64,000 nt of DNA from Pseudomonas entomophila L48 (GTDB lineage Bacteria; Pseudomonadota; Gammaproteobacteria; Pseudomonadales; Pseudomonadaceae), in assembly GCF_000026105.1 (NCBI RefSeq), contig NC_008027.1, positions 3,300,501 to 3,364,500 of the forward strand. The letters run 5' to 3'. The notes beneath the pieces were generated by a model. It was not told the origin of the DNA. It made no database searches and saw nothing but the letters and a program-made list of their open reading frames with translations. Position 1 is the stretch's first letter; each line of letters opens with the position of its first letter. The translations under genes and the position numbers were made by a program. This document shows, one piece after another, positions 1-8,258 of this stretch.

Positions 1-172
1 GGTGCTCAGGCAGGTCGTCGTCCTGTGTGCTGACGTGGCGCAGCAGCGCTTCCAGCCTGGCCTCGGCCTGGGCGTCGTGCCCTTCCAGCAGTGCCTGGTA
101 TCGATGCGCCAGTCCATGGTTCGCGTTCGGGGCGGTCACCGTATGGTCGGTGTCGCGGGTCAGCGCCACCAT
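1..172 (-). CDS. Hypothetical protein, partial (runs off left edge)
   Basis: An open minus-strand frame begins at the ATG at 172-170, after an AGGT ribosome-site-like stretch. It stays open to the window edge, giving 57 residues that begin MVALTRDTDHTVTAPNANHG. The visible part is hydrophilic and helix-prone, with many Ala, Leu, Glu and His (e.g. HRYQALLEGHDAQAEARLEALL) and no membrane segment. I do not recognise the family. The plus-strand frames over the same bases look like shadows. Without the rest of the gene neither start nor function can be fixed. Confidence 0.4.
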   Translation of the reverse strand, partial: MVALTRDTDHTVTAPNANHGLAHRYQALLEGHDAQAEARLEALLRHVSTQDDDLPEH

Positions 173-293
173 GGCAGGCACCTCGCTTGTCGATTCTGTG
201 GTGGGTCTTTCGGGTGAGGTTGATCAGCGCCAGGCGGCACGTCTTCTTCGGGACTACGCAGTGCCAGGCGAACCCGGCACTGCACGCCCTTGC

Positions 294-485
294 TTACGAA
301 CGGCCGCCTTTGCGACCGGACTCAGTGTCGCGCTGGCCGCCACCCGTGCTCTGGCCGCCCTTGCGGCCTGCCTCGGCGGCTTTCTCGCGGTCGTTGGCGA
401 AATTGCCAGGGTTCTTCGACCCACCCTGGCTGCCGGTTTTGTGGCTGTCCTCGCGACCGGTCATGTTGCTGTCTTTGTTGGCCAT
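294..485 (-). CDS. KGG-repeat (con-10/YciG-type) stress-induced small protein
   Basis: This encodes 63 residues of very low complexity, rich in Gly, Lys, Ser and Arg. It carries repeated AGRKGG and SGRKGG units (around residues 38-44 and 57-62), the signature of the KGG/stress-induced family that includes E. coli YciG and fungal con-10. Members are cytosolic, disordered proteins, often induced in stationary phase or by general stress; their biochemical role is poorly known. The gene stands alone. The start is the first ATG, with a GAGG-like ribosome site upstream. Neither neighbour suggests an operon. The family call is secure, the function is not. Confidence 0.85.
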   Translation of the reverse strand: MANKDSNMTGREDSHKTGSQGGSKNPGNFANDREKAAEAGRKGGQSTGGGQRDTESGRKGGRS

Positions 486-740
486 GGTTGCAAAAACCTC
501 ATATCGCTGAAGGGATGCACGGCGCTGTGCCGTACATGGGTTGGGAGTACGGCAAAAAGTACGGATTCGGTTTATTCCGCGCGGATCGGACCGGTGGCGC
601 TAAACATGCGGCCACGCTGTATTTGGGGCGCAAGTGGACGCCGTCGCGACCGCGCCGGGATTGACCCTTGGAGAAAAGCACCTTACCCTGCACAACCTAC
701 CGATAGGTAGGCTGATATTTCGTTTAATGGATACCCTTCG
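486..740 (+). promoter_or_regulatory. Putative promoter and TetR-type operator for the Bcr/CflA exporter
   Basis: A perfect inverted repeat CCTACC-GATA-GGTAGG lies at 696-711, 30 bases before the exporter ATG. Upstream is a possible sigma-70 promoter, TTGACC at 661-666 and TACCCT at 684-689, separated by 17 bases. The palindrome would then sit near the transcription start, a usual place for a TetR-family repressor site. A TetR gene is the downstream partner of the exporter, so autoregulation of the pair is inferred. Nothing else is evident in this gap. Confidence 0.5.
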
Positions 741-1949
741 ATGCAGTCCTCCAACCTGCGCTTCGCCGCCTCCCTTGCCCTGATCGGCGCCCTCGGCCCC
801 TCGGCCATCGACATGTACCTGGCCAGCCTGCCGGAGATGGCCCGCGACTTCGCCACCGGCTACCCCCAGGTGCAACTCACCCTCACCGTGTTCCTGCTGG
901 CCATGGGCATCGGGCAACTGCTGTTCGGCCCGCTGGTGGACGCGCTGGGGCGCCGCCGGCCCCTGCTGGTCGGCCTGCTGCTGTTCAGTGTCACGGCCTT
1001 TGCCGCGGCGGCCGCCCCCACGCTCGAAGCGCTGCTGCTCGCTCGCCTGCTACAGGGCCTGGCCAGCGCCCTCACCCTGGTGGTGATCATGAGCATGGTG
1101 CGCGACGTCGCCGAGGGCGCAAGGGCGGCGCAGATCTTCGCCCTGCTGATGACCATCGAGGGCCTGGCGCCGATTCTCGCCCCGGCCCTGGGCGGGGTGG
1201 TCGATACCGTCTTTGGCTGGCGGGCGATCATGCTGGTGCTGGGTGCCCTGGGCGTGCTGACGCTGCTCAATTCCAGCCTGGCGCTGGGCGAAACCCTGCC
1301 TGCCGAGAAACGGGTACGCCTGGCACCTCGGCAGATCTGGCGTGCCTATGCGCGTATCGCTACCGATGGCGCGTTCCTGCGCCCTGCCCTGGCGCTGTCG
1401 GCGGTGTTCTTCTTCCTGTTCGCCTACATCGCAGGCTCTGCGTACGTCTATCAACAGCACTTCGGGCTTTCCAGCGCGCACTTCGGCCTGGTGTTCGGCG
1501 CCTGCGGCGTGGCCATCCTGCTGGGTGCGGCATTGTCCGGGCGCTGGGTGACGCGCCACGGCGTGGCCCGGGTGGCCTGGTGGGGCGCGCTGGCCATGGG
1601 CGGCGGCGCGCTGCTGGCGGTGGCCGGTGGCGTGGCGGGTGGCGGCCTGGCGCTGCTGCTGGCGGGGGTGGCGCTGGCGTTGTTCGGCTTGGGGATTTGC
1701 GAAGCCACGCTGATGGCCTTGGCGATGTCCTCGCAACAACGCGATGTAGGCTCCACGGCGGCGCTGCTGGGTGCCCTGCAGCTGGGCATCGCGTCAAGCG
1801 CCACGCCCCTGGCCGGTTACCTGGCGACCCTGGGGCCGTTGCCCTGGGCCTGGCTGCTGGCGGCCGCCGCAGTAGTCATCGTCGGTTTGACCCGCGCCGC
1901 CCTGGCACAGACAATCAGCGCCTCGCACTGCAGCGTCAACCCGGAGTGA
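741..1949 (+). CDS. Bcr/CflA family multidrug efflux MFS transporter
   Basis: A 402-residue inner-membrane protein with about twelve hydrophobic segments, the usual size of DHA1-type drug:proton antiporters. Residues 14-30 (IGALGPSAIDMYLASLP) match the hallmark opening of the Bcr/CflA group. Motif A (GPLVDALGRRRPL, residues 63-75) follows the second helix, and a motif C-like stretch (LAPILAPALGGVV) lies in helix 5. It should export drugs or small toxic metabolites in exchange for protons. The TetR gene follows almost without a gap and a palindromic operator precedes it, so ligand-induced expression is likely. The substrate cannot be read from the sequence. Confidence 0.88.
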   Translation: MQSSNLRFAASLALIGALGPSAIDMYLASLPEMARDFATGYPQVQLTLTVFLLAMGIGQLLFGPLVDALGRRRPLLVGLLLFSVTAFAAAAAPTLEALLLARLLQGLASALTLVVIMSMVRDVAEGARAAQIFALLMTIEGLAPILAPALGGVVDTVFGWRAIMLVLGALGVLTLLNSSLALGETLPAEKRVRLAPRQIWRAYARIATDGAFLRPALALSAVFFFLFAYIAGSAYVYQQHFGLSSAHFGLVFGACGVAILLGAALSGRWVTRHGVARVAWWGALAMGGGALLAVAGGVAGGGLALLLAGVALALFGLGICEATLMALAMSSQQRDVGSTAALLGALQLGIASSATPLAGYLATLGPLPWAWLLAAAAVVIVGLTRAALAQTISASHCSVNPE

Positions 1950-1954
1950 CCGCC

Positions 1955-2575
1955 TTGAAAACCCTTTCCCCTTCCGCCGCGCGCATCTGCGACCACGCCG
2001 TCGAGCATTTCGCCGCGCATGGCTACGACGGCTCGTCGCTGAACGAGATCGCGGCCCGGGCGGGCATGCGCAAGGCGTCGTTGTATGCCCATTTCGCCAA
2101 CAAGGATGCGCTGTTCGTGCAGGCGTTCGAACGGGCGCTGGCCGATGAGACCGCCTACGTCGAGGCAGGCTTCGTGCACGAGACGGCCGGCAAGGAGGCG
2201 CCGGGGCACTGGCACCCGCTGCACCTGGCCGAGCGCTACGCCGCCTCGGCCAACCTGCGCTTCGTGCTGCGCACGGCGTTCCTGCCGCCCGCGTCGATCC
2301 ACTCGATGGTCACCGGGGGCTTCGAGCAATACCTGGAGCGGATCCGCCTGGGTTTCTGCGAGGCGCTGCAAACGCGCCACGCCTGGGCGCGCAGCGATGG
2401 CAACAAGCTGGAGCTGTATGGCGATGCGTACCTGGGGATCATCGACAGCCTGCATGTGGAGTTGTTGTATGCGAACCCGGCGGTGTATGCGCGACGGGCG
2501 GCGTCGTTGCTGAAGATTCTCGATGATTCGCTGCAGCTCGCCGCGTGCCCCACGGATTGCGCGCCCCCTCTGTAG
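1955..2575 (+). CDS. TetR/AcrR family transcriptional regulator
   Basis: A 206-residue protein. The N-terminal helix-turn-helix (about residues 10-55, FAAHGYDGSSLNEIAARAGMRKASLYAHFANKD region) is typical TetR. The C-terminal half is helical and would bind the inducer. I chose the TTG start at 1955 because GGAG at 1943-1946 lies 8 bases upstream. An alternative GTG at 1946 overlaps the exporter stop but has no ribosome site. The gene is translationally linked to the exporter and probably represses the pair through the palindrome at 696-711. Its TAG stop lies inside the first bases of the palindromic repeat at 2571-2653. Confidence 0.85.
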   Translation: MKTLSPSAARICDHAVEHFAAHGYDGSSLNEIAARAGMRKASLYAHFANKDALFVQAFERALADETAYVEAGFVHETAGKEAPGHWHPLHLAERYAASANLRFVLRTAFLPPASIHSMVTGGFEQYLERIRLGFCEALQTRHAWARSDGNKLELYGDAYLGIIDSLHVELLYANPAVYARRAASLLKILDDSLQLAACPTDCAPPL

Positions 2576-2653
2576 GAGCGGCTTCAGCCGCGATCACCAG
2601 CAACGCTGGTGCCAGACCGCGGTGTCTGCATCGCGGCTGAAGCCGCTCCTACA
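2571..2653. repeat. Palindromic intergenic repeat (TGTAGGAGCGGCTTCAGCC type)
   Basis: The left arm TGTAGGAGCGGCTTCAGCCG is mirrored by the right arm ending GGCTGAAGCCGCTCCTACA, with an inner region that also pairs partly. It sits between the convergent tetR and hpaR genes and could act as a bidirectional terminator. The same element recurs through the window. Confidence 0.85.
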
Positions 2654-2669
2654 GGGGCTGTGCATGGCT

Positions 2670-3092
2670 TCAGGGCTTGACCTTCTTCAGCTCGTTCAAC
2701 AACCCCATCAACTGCTCCAGCTTGTCGGCGCCGAACTGGCGCTGGATCTCCTGGTAGTTGCGCTCCATCTCCTCGCTCATCGCCAGGAACGCCTGCTGGC
2801 CGCGCACGGTCAGGCTGATGAAGATCCGCCGCTGGTCCTCCGGCGATTTGCGCCGCGCCACCAGGCCATCACGCTCCAGGCGCTTGAGCACGCCGCTCAT
2901 GCTGGGCTTGAGGATGCAGGCCAGGTCCGCCACCTGGTGGCTTTCCAGCTCACCCTGCTGACGCAGGATACGGATCACCCGCCATTGCTGCTCGGTCAGG
3001 TCGTGGGCATTGAGCGCCGGGCGGAAGAACGCCATGGTCGCCTCGCGGGCTTGCAGGAGGGTCAAGGTCAGGGAAGGTCGTGGAGTCGTCAT
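2670..3092 (-). CDS. hpaR: HpaR, MarR-family repressor of homoprotocatechuate degradation
   Basis: A 140-residue MarR-family winged-helix protein. The wing region (about residues 50-90, ADLACILKPSMSGVLKRLERDGLVARRKSPEDQRRIFISLT) has the conserved D-x-R wing. Overall it matches HpaR, which represses the meta-cleavage operon for 3,4-dihydroxyphenylacetate and is released by aromatic acids. It lies beside hpaA, divergent from hpaG. Its own promoter contains a perfect palindrome at 3115-3132, and TTAA-N4-TTAA cores recur in front of hpaG1, supporting autoregulation and repression of the operon. Confidence 0.9.
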   Translation of the reverse strand: MTTPRPSLTLTLLQAREATMAFFRPALNAHDLTEQQWRVIRILRQQGELESHQVADLACILKPSMSGVLKRLERDGLVARRKSPEDQRRIFISLTVRGQQAFLAMSEEMERNYQEIQRQFGADKLEQLMGLLNELKKVKP

Positions 3093-3114
3093 CGGGGCAG
3101 ATCGAAAGGCCGTT

Positions 3115-3132
3115 TTATTAAGATATTAATAA
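3115..3132 (-). promoter_or_regulatory. Putative HpaR operator at the hpaR promoter
   Basis: Perfect palindrome TTATTAA-GATA-TTAATAA, 23 bases upstream of the hpaR start codon and overlapping the AT-rich stretch expected to hold the -10 region. Its TTAA-N4-TTAA core occurs twice more between hpaA and hpaG1 (4256-4267, 4276-4287). Size and symmetry suit a MarR-family dimer. Assignment to HpaR is inference from position and recurrence. Confidence 0.65.
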
Positions 3133-3274
3133 AGTGAAAACCATTTCACCCCGCCCTGTCCAGCACCTGTGAAAAGTACAAGCGCCTCCCGCAAAACGCC
3201 ATTTCCCCGCCTCCGCCACGGTCGCACGATTGGTTTCATGCCTCTGGCCTGGAGCCTGCCGCCCCATGCACCGC

Positions 3275-4177
3275 TCAACGCAAGGCCGCCTGGCGCTGGC
3301 GGTACTCACCCGGCGCCATGCCCGCATGGCGCTGGAAGAAACGGCTGAAGTAGGCCGGGTCCTTGAACCCCAGCTGGTAGCAGATCTCGTTGGCCGAACC
3401 GCCGGTGAACAGCAGCAGGCGCCGCGCCTCCTGCATCAGCCGCTCGAACACCAGGCGCTTGGACGGCAGGTCGGCGATACGTCGGCAAATGTCGTTGAGC
3501 CGCGCCTCGGTCACGCCCAGCGCGTCGGCGTAGGCCGGCAACGCCCAGTGCTCCAGGTAATGGTGTTCGATCAGCTCGTTGAAGCGGTGGAACACCTGCA
3601 GGTCTTCATGCCGCGCCGGCGTCGCCTCCAGCGAATTGGCACACAGGCGCAGCAGGCTGATCATCACCAGGCGCGCCAGGTCTTGTACCGCCGTGCCCTG
3701 CCCCGCCTGGCCATGGCCGATTTCGCTGCCCAACAGGTCGAACAGCTGCTCCAGGCGCCGCGCCTCGTCGCGTGCCTGGCCCTGCAAACGCCCCAAGGCG
3801 ACGCAGGCCGGTGGCAGGCGCGGCCCGGCCATCAGCCCAGGCTCGGCCTGCAACAGTTGCCAGACCAATTGCTGGCGCACGGTGAGCACATGGCCGTCGG
3901 CGTCGGCCTCGGTGACGAAGGCATGGGGGACGGTCGGCGGCGTCAGGAAGAACATCGGGCCCGACTCGTGGTAGCGCTGCTCGTCCAGGAAGACCCGCAC
4001 GCTGCCGGTCTTCACGTAATGCACCTGAAAGAAACGGTCGTGGCGGTGCACCGGCATGTTGCGGCCGAAGAAACCGGCCAGGTTGCCGAGCCGGTCGTAG
4101 TGCACCTCGCTGTCGCTGTAGCGCTGGTCGTAGACCTGACCGATGTTGATGTTGGGGATCGGCTGTCGCTCTTTCAT
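3275..4177 (-). CDS. hpaA: HpaA, AraC-family activator of 4-hydroxyphenylacetate catabolism
   Basis: A 300-residue regulator. The N-terminal cupin-like effector domain (about residues 20-110, with MPVHRHDRFFQVHYVKTG) is followed by a C-terminal double helix-turn-helix of AraC type. The latter includes ANEICYQLGFKDPAYFSRFFQRHAG near the end. It resembles HpaA/PobR-like activators that sense 4HPA and switch on the hydroxylase genes. The start at 4177 (MKERQPIPNIN) was chosen over a frame start 13 codons upstream because family members begin with this sequence. It is divergent from hpaG1 and co-directional with hpaR, 182 bases away. Confidence 0.87.
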   Translation of the reverse strand: MKERQPIPNINIGQVYDQRYSDSEVHYDRLGNLAGFFGRNMPVHRHDRFFQVHYVKTGSVRVFLDEQRYHESGPMFFLTPPTVPHAFVTEADADGHVLTVRQQLVWQLLQAEPGLMAGPRLPPACVALGRLQGQARDEARRLEQLFDLLGSEIGHGQAGQGTAVQDLARLVMISLLRLCANSLEATPARHEDLQVFHRFNELIEHHYLEHWALPAYADALGVTEARLNDICRRIADLPSKRLVFERLMQEARRLLLFTGGSANEICYQLGFKDPAYFSRFFQRHAGMAPGEYRQRQAALR

Positions 4178-4245
4178 TGTTGTTCTCACAGCGGTGAAAC
4201 GTGCCGGGGAAACCATCGTAGCAGCACCGGACGATGGCGCACGCC

Positions 4246-4287
4246 TTGACGATCGTTAACATATTAAATATAACGTTAACACATTAA
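4246..4287 (+). promoter_or_regulatory. hpaG1 promoter with two putative HpaR operators
   Basis: A near-consensus sigma-70 promoter: TTGACG at 4246-4251 and TATAAC at 4269-4274 with a 17-base spacer. TTAA-CATA-TTAA at 4256-4267 occupies the spacer, and TTAA-CACA-TTAA at 4276-4287 covers the likely start of transcription. The same core lies in the hpaR promoter. Bound HpaR would block polymerase. The hpaA-hpaG1 gap (4178-4338) is otherwise AT-rich leader. Confidence 0.7.
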
Positions 4288-4338
4288 CAAAAACACCGCG
4301 AAGCACCCCGAGCGCTTCGTCCATCGCAGGAGAAAAGC

Positions 4339-5013
4339 ATGAGCCGTGCCTTGCACGAGGTCGCCAGCGGCAGCCTGTTCGGCGTCGCCCTGAACTATCA
4401 GGGCCTGCTGCAGCAGCACCTGGCGTCCTTCCACGAAGCGCCGTACAAGCAGCCACCGGTCAAGCCGGTGCTGTTCATCAAGACCCCGAATACCCGCAAC
4501 AGCCACGGCCAGGCCGTCACCTACCCTGCGGCAGTCAAACGCCTGCAACCAGGCCCGGCGCTGGGTGTGGTGATGGGCAGGGACGCCAGCCGCGTCAGCG
4601 CCGAGAACGCCCTCGAGCACGTGGCCGGCTACACCATCGTCAACGAATTCAGCCTGCCGGAAGACAGCTACTACCGCCCGGCGGTCAAAGCCAAATGCCG
4701 CGATGGTTTCTGCCCGCTCGGGCCTCAACTGGTGCCAGCGGCGCAGGTAGCCAACCCCGATGCGCTGGGCATCCGCCTGTGGGTCAACGGTGAGCTGCGC
4801 CAGCACAACAACACCGCCAATTGCGTGCGCAGCGTGGCGCAATTGATCGCCGAGATCAGCGAGTTCATGACCCTGCATGCCGGCGACGTGCTGATCACCG
4901 GCACCCCGGAAGGCCGCATCGACGTGCTGCCCGGTGACCGGGTGACGGTCGAGATCGACGGCCTCGGCCAGCTGACCAACCCCATCGTCGCCGAACAAGG
5001 ACTCGCCCCATGA
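4339..5013 (+). CDS. hpaG1: HpaG1, 4HPA-pathway OPET decarboxylase/HHDD isomerase subunit 1
   Basis: A 224-residue fumarylacetoacetate-hydrolase-fold protein, equal to the N-terminal half of the fused E. coli HpaG. It works with HpaG2 on 5-oxopent-3-ene-1,2,5-tricarboxylate, decarboxylating and isomerising it to 2-oxohept-3-ene-1,7-dioate. The family core is visible: LGVVMGRDAS (the acidic metal ligand appears replaced here), YTIVNEFSLPEDSYYRP, and the terminal DVLITGTPEGRIDVLPGD. AGGAG precedes the ATG. It is the first gene of the hpaG1-G2-E-D-F-H-I operon. Its stop overlaps the hpaG2 start by 4 bases. Confidence 0.88.
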   Translation: MSRALHEVASGSLFGVALNYQGLLQQHLASFHEAPYKQPPVKPVLFIKTPNTRNSHGQAVTYPAAVKRLQPGPALGVVMGRDASRVSAENALEHVAGYTIVNEFSLPEDSYYRPAVKAKCRDGFCPLGPQLVPAAQVANPDALGIRLWVNGELRQHNNTANCVRSVAQLIAEISEFMTLHAGDVLITGTPEGRIDVLPGDRVTVEIDGLGQLTNPIVAEQGLAP

Positions 5014-5789
5014 AGCACGCCCGCATCCAGTTCGACGGCCAGGTCCACCCGGTCACTGTCGAAGACGATCATTACCTGCGCATGGCCGACGGCCGCCGTG
5101 TGCACGCCGACCAGGTCACCTGGTTGCCGCCCGCCACCGGCACCATGTTCGCCCTGGGCCTGAACTACGCCGACCACGCCGCCGAGCTGGCCTTCACCCC
5201 GCCCACCGAACCGCTGGCCTTCATCAAGTCGCCGGGTACCTACACCGGCCACGACCAGGTCACCTGGCGCCCGGACAACGTCCAGTACATGCACTACGAG
5301 TGCGAGCTGGTGGCGGTGATCGGCAAGCCCGCGCGCAACGTCAAGCGCGAGGACGCCCTCGACTACCTGGCCGGCTACACGGTGTGCAACGACTACGCCA
5401 TCCGCGACTTTCTCGAGAACTACTACCGCCCCAACCTGCGGGTGAAGAACCGCGACGCCACCACCCCGGTCGGCCCATGGATCGTCGATGTCGCCGATGT
5501 GCCGGACCCGTCGAACCTGACCCTGCGCACCTGGATCAACGGCGAGCTGAAACAGCAAGGCAGCACCGCCGACATGATCTTCGACATCCCTTCTCTCATC
5601 GAATACTTCTCCAGCTTCATGACCCTGCAACCCGGCGACATGATCGCCACCGGCACCCCGGAAGGCCTGGCCGACGTGGTGCCGGGCGACGAAGTGGTGG
5701 TGGAAGTGGAAGGCGTCGGCCGCCTGGTCAACCGCATCGTCAGTGAAACCGCGTTCTTCGCCCGCAACGCACAAGAGGCAACAGCATGA
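5010..5789 (+). CDS. hpaG2: HpaG2, 4HPA-pathway OPET decarboxylase/HHDD isomerase subunit 2
   Basis: A 259-residue FAH-fold enzyme, homologous to the C-terminal half of fused HpaG. It keeps the metal-binding pattern of active members: YECELVAVIGKPARNVKRED (E-x-E), YTVCNDYAIRDF, and GDMIATGTPEGLADVVPGD near the C-terminus. It therefore looks like the catalytically complete partner of HpaG1. It overlaps hpaG1 by 4 bases and hpaE by 4 bases, so translation is coupled. Split HpaG1/HpaG2 is the usual arrangement in Pseudomonas, while enterobacteria carry the fused form. Confidence 0.9.
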   Translation: MKHARIQFDGQVHPVTVEDDHYLRMADGRRVHADQVTWLPPATGTMFALGLNYADHAAELAFTPPTEPLAFIKSPGTYTGHDQVTWRPDNVQYMHYECELVAVIGKPARNVKREDALDYLAGYTVCNDYAIRDFLENYYRPNLRVKNRDATTPVGPWIVDVADVPDPSNLTLRTWINGELKQQGSTADMIFDIPSLIEYFSSFMTLQPGDMIATGTPEGLADVVPGDEVVVEVEGVGRLVNRIVSETAFFARNAQEATA

Positions 5790-7246
5790 TCAAGCACTGG
5801 ATCAACGGCCGCGAAGTCGAGAGCCGTGACACCTTCGTCAACTACAACCCGGCCACCGGCGAGGCCATCGGCGAAGTGGCCAGCGGCGGCGCCGATGAAG
5901 TCGCCCAGGCCGTGGCCGCGGCCAAGGATGCCTTCCCGAAATGGGCCAACACCCCCGCCAAGGAACGTGCGCGGCTGATGCGTCGCCTGGGCGAGCTGAT
6001 CGACCAGAACGTGCCGCAACTGGCCGAGCTGGAGACCCTGGACACCGGCCTGCCGATCCACCAGACGCGCAACGTGCTGATCCCCCGCGCCTCGCACAAC
6101 TTCGATTTCTTCGCCGAAGTGTGCACACGCATGGACGGCCACAGCTACCCGGTCGACGACCAGATGCTCAACTACACCCTGTACCAGCCGGTGGGCGTGT
6201 GCGGGCTGGTGTCGCCGTGGAACGTGCCGTTCATGACCGCCACCTGGAAGACCGCGCCGTGCCTGGCGCTGGGCAACACGGCGGTGCTGAAGATGAGCGA
6301 GCTGTCGCCGCTCACCGCCAACGAGCTGGGCCGCCTGGCGGTCGAGGCCGGCATCCCCAACGGTGTGCTGAACGTCATCCAGGGCTACGGCGCCACGGCC
6401 GGCGACGCGCTGGTGCGCCACCCGGACGTGCGGGCCATCTCCTTCACCGGCGGCACCGCCACCGGCAAGAAGATCATGCAGACCGCGGGCCTGAAGAAGT
6501 ACTCCATGGAGCTGGGCGGCAAGTCGCCGGTGCTGATCTTCGAGGACGCCGACCTGGACCGCGCGCTGGACGCCGCGCTGTTCACCATCTTCTCGCTCAA
6601 TGGCGAGCGCTGCACCGCCGGCAGCCGGATCTTCATCCAGCAGAGCGTGTACGCGCAGTTCGTCGCCGAGTTCGCCGCCCGCGCCAAGCGCCTGATCGTG
6701 GGCGACCCGACCGACCCGAAGACCCAGGTCGGCTCGATGATCACCCAGCAGCACTACGACAAGGTCACCGGCTACATCCGCATCGGCATCGAGGAAGGCG
6801 CGCGCCTGGTCGCGGGCGGCCTTGAGCGGCCCGCCGGCCTGCCGGCGCACCTGGCCAAGGGGCAGTTCATCCAGCCCACCGTGTTCGCCGACGTCGACAA
6901 CCGCATGCGCATCGCCCAGGAGGAGATCTTCGGCCCGGTGGCCTGCCTGATTCCGTTCAAGGACGAAGCCGAGGCGCTACAGTTGGCCAACGACACCGAA
7001 TACGGGCTGGCCTCGTACATCTGGACCCAGGACATCGGCAAGGCCCATCGCCTGGCCCGAGGCATCGAAGCCGGGATGGTGTTCATCAACAGCCAGAACG
7101 TGCGCGACCTGCGCCAGCCATTTGGAGGGGTGAAGGGCTCGGGCACCGGACGCGAAGGTGGGCAGTACAGCTTCGAGGTGTTCGCCGAGATCAAGAACGT
7201 GTGCCTGTCCATGGGCAGTCATCACATCCCGCGCTGGGGCATCTGA
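5786..7246 (+). CDS. hpaE: HpaE, 5-carboxymethyl-2-hydroxymuconate semialdehyde dehydrogenase
   Basis: A 486-residue NAD-dependent aldehyde dehydrogenase. Expected residues are visible: the oxyanion Asn145 in SPWNVPF, cofactor-binding FTGGTATGK (220-228), general base Glu242 in MELGGKSP, and nucleophile Cys276 in NGERCTAG. It oxidises the semialdehyde made by HpaD to 5-carboxymethyl-2-hydroxymuconate. The start overlaps the hpaG2 stop (ATGA). A 77-base gap separates it from hpaD. Operon position and high similarity to HpaE make the assignment firm. Confidence 0.92.
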   Translation: MIKHWINGREVESRDTFVNYNPATGEAIGEVASGGADEVAQAVAAAKDAFPKWANTPAKERARLMRRLGELIDQNVPQLAELETLDTGLPIHQTRNVLIPRASHNFDFFAEVCTRMDGHSYPVDDQMLNYTLYQPVGVCGLVSPWNVPFMTATWKTAPCLALGNTAVLKMSELSPLTANELGRLAVEAGIPNGVLNVIQGYGATAGDALVRHPDVRAISFTGGTATGKKIMQTAGLKKYSMELGGKSPVLIFEDADLDRALDAALFTIFSLNGERCTAGSRIFIQQSVYAQFVAEFAARAKRLIVGDPTDPKTQVGSMITQQHYDKVTGYIRIGIEEGARLVAGGLERPAGLPAHLAKGQFIQPTVFADVDNRMRIAQEEIFGPVACLIPFKDEAEALQLANDTEYGLASYIWTQDIGKAHRLARGIEAGMVFINSQNVRDLRQPFGGVKGSGTGREGGQYSFEVFAEIKNVCLSMGSHHIPRWGI

Positions 7247-7323
7247 CGCCGCTGCGACCGGATCGTGGGCGCGCCCCACGCCCCGGTCGCCTGGGACCAC
7301 AACAACAATCACCGGAGATCCCC

Positions 7324-8247
7324 ATGGGCAAACTCGCACTCGCCGCCAAGATCACCCACGTGCCCTCGATGTACCTGTCCGAACTGCCCGGCCCGCGCCA
7401 GGGCTTCCGCCAGGCGGCCATCGACGGCCACCATGAGATCGGCCGCCGCTGCCGCGCCCTGGGCGTGGACACCATCGTGGTGTTCGACACCCACTGGCTG
7501 GTCAACGCCAACTACCACATCAACTGCGCCGCGCATTTCGAAGGCCTGTACACCAGCAACGAGCTGCCGCACTTCATCGCCAACATGAACTACGGCTTCC
7601 CCGGCAACCCCGAGCTGGGGCGCCTCCTCGCCGAGCAATGCAACCGCCTGGGCGTCGAGACCATGGCCCACGACGCCACCACCCTCGCCCCGGAATACGG
7701 CACCCTGGTGCCGATGCGCTACATGAACGCCGACCAGCATTTCAAGGTGATTTCGGTCTCGGCCCTGTGCACTTCGCATTATCTGAACGACAGCGCTCGC
7801 CTGGGCTGGGCCATGCGCAAGGCGGTCGAGGAGCACTACGACGGCACCGTCGCCTTCCTCGCCAGTGGCTCGCTGTCGCACCGTTTCGCCCAGAACGGCC
7901 AGGCGCCGGATTTCGCCACCCAGGTGTGGAGCCCGTTCCTGGAAACCCTCGACCACCGGGTGGTGCAGATGTGGCAGGACGGCGACTGGGCCGACTTCTG
8001 CGCGATGCTGCCGGAGTACGCAGTCAAGGGCCACGGCGAAGGCTTCATGCACGACACCGCCATGCTGCTCGGTGCCCTGGGCTGGTCGAAGTACGACGGC
8101 AAGGCCGAAGTGGTCACGCCCTACTTCGGCTCGTCCGGCACCGGCCAGATCAACGCGATCTTCCCGGTCACCCCGCAGGATGGCGCCGCCATCCCCGCCG
8201 CCCAGGCCTCGAACCCGGCCGGCGTCGCCTCCACCAGCCGCCTGTAG
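7324..8247 (+). CDS. hpaD: HpaD, 3,4-dihydroxyphenylacetate 2,3-dioxygenase
   Basis: A 307-residue extradiol ring-cleavage dioxygenase of the LigB superfamily. It opens homoprotocatechuate between C2 and C3 with O2 to give 5-carboxymethyl-2-hydroxymuconate semialdehyde. The N-terminal ALAAKITHVPSMYLSE with the metal-ligand His near residue 12, and VVFDTHWLVNANYHINC further on, are typical. The start is the ATG at 7324, preceded by CCGGAG; the open frame extends further upstream into the non-coding gap after hpaE. It lies in the middle of the catabolic operon. Confidence 0.92.
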   Translation: MGKLALAAKITHVPSMYLSELPGPRQGFRQAAIDGHHEIGRRCRALGVDTIVVFDTHWLVNANYHINCAAHFEGLYTSNELPHFIANMNYGFPGNPELGRLLAEQCNRLGVETMAHDATTLAPEYGTLVPMRYMNADQHFKVISVSALCTSHYLNDSARLGWAMRKAVEEHYDGTVAFLASGSLSHRFAQNGQAPDFATQVWSPFLETLDHRVVQMWQDGDWADFCAMLPEYAVKGHGEGFMHDTAMLLGALGWSKYDGKAEVVTPYFGSSGTGQINAIFPVTPQDGAAIPAAQASNPAGVASTSRL

Positions 8248-8258
8248 GGAGCCACGCC

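Noticed and set aside
2571..2653. The palindromic repeats as a CRISPR array or attachment sites
   Set aside because: They are dispersed single copies with self-complementary arms, not regularly spaced direct repeats with unique spacers, and have no integrase nearby.
4725..5774. Long open frames antisense to or in other frames of real genes, e.g. this minus-strand frame over hpaG1/hpaG2 and 10547-12403 minus over the FAD oxidoreductase
   Set aside because: They arise from GC-rich codon bias, lack ribosome sites, and their translations are Arg/Ala/Pro/His-rich with no recognisable domain, while the opposite frame encodes a known enzyme.
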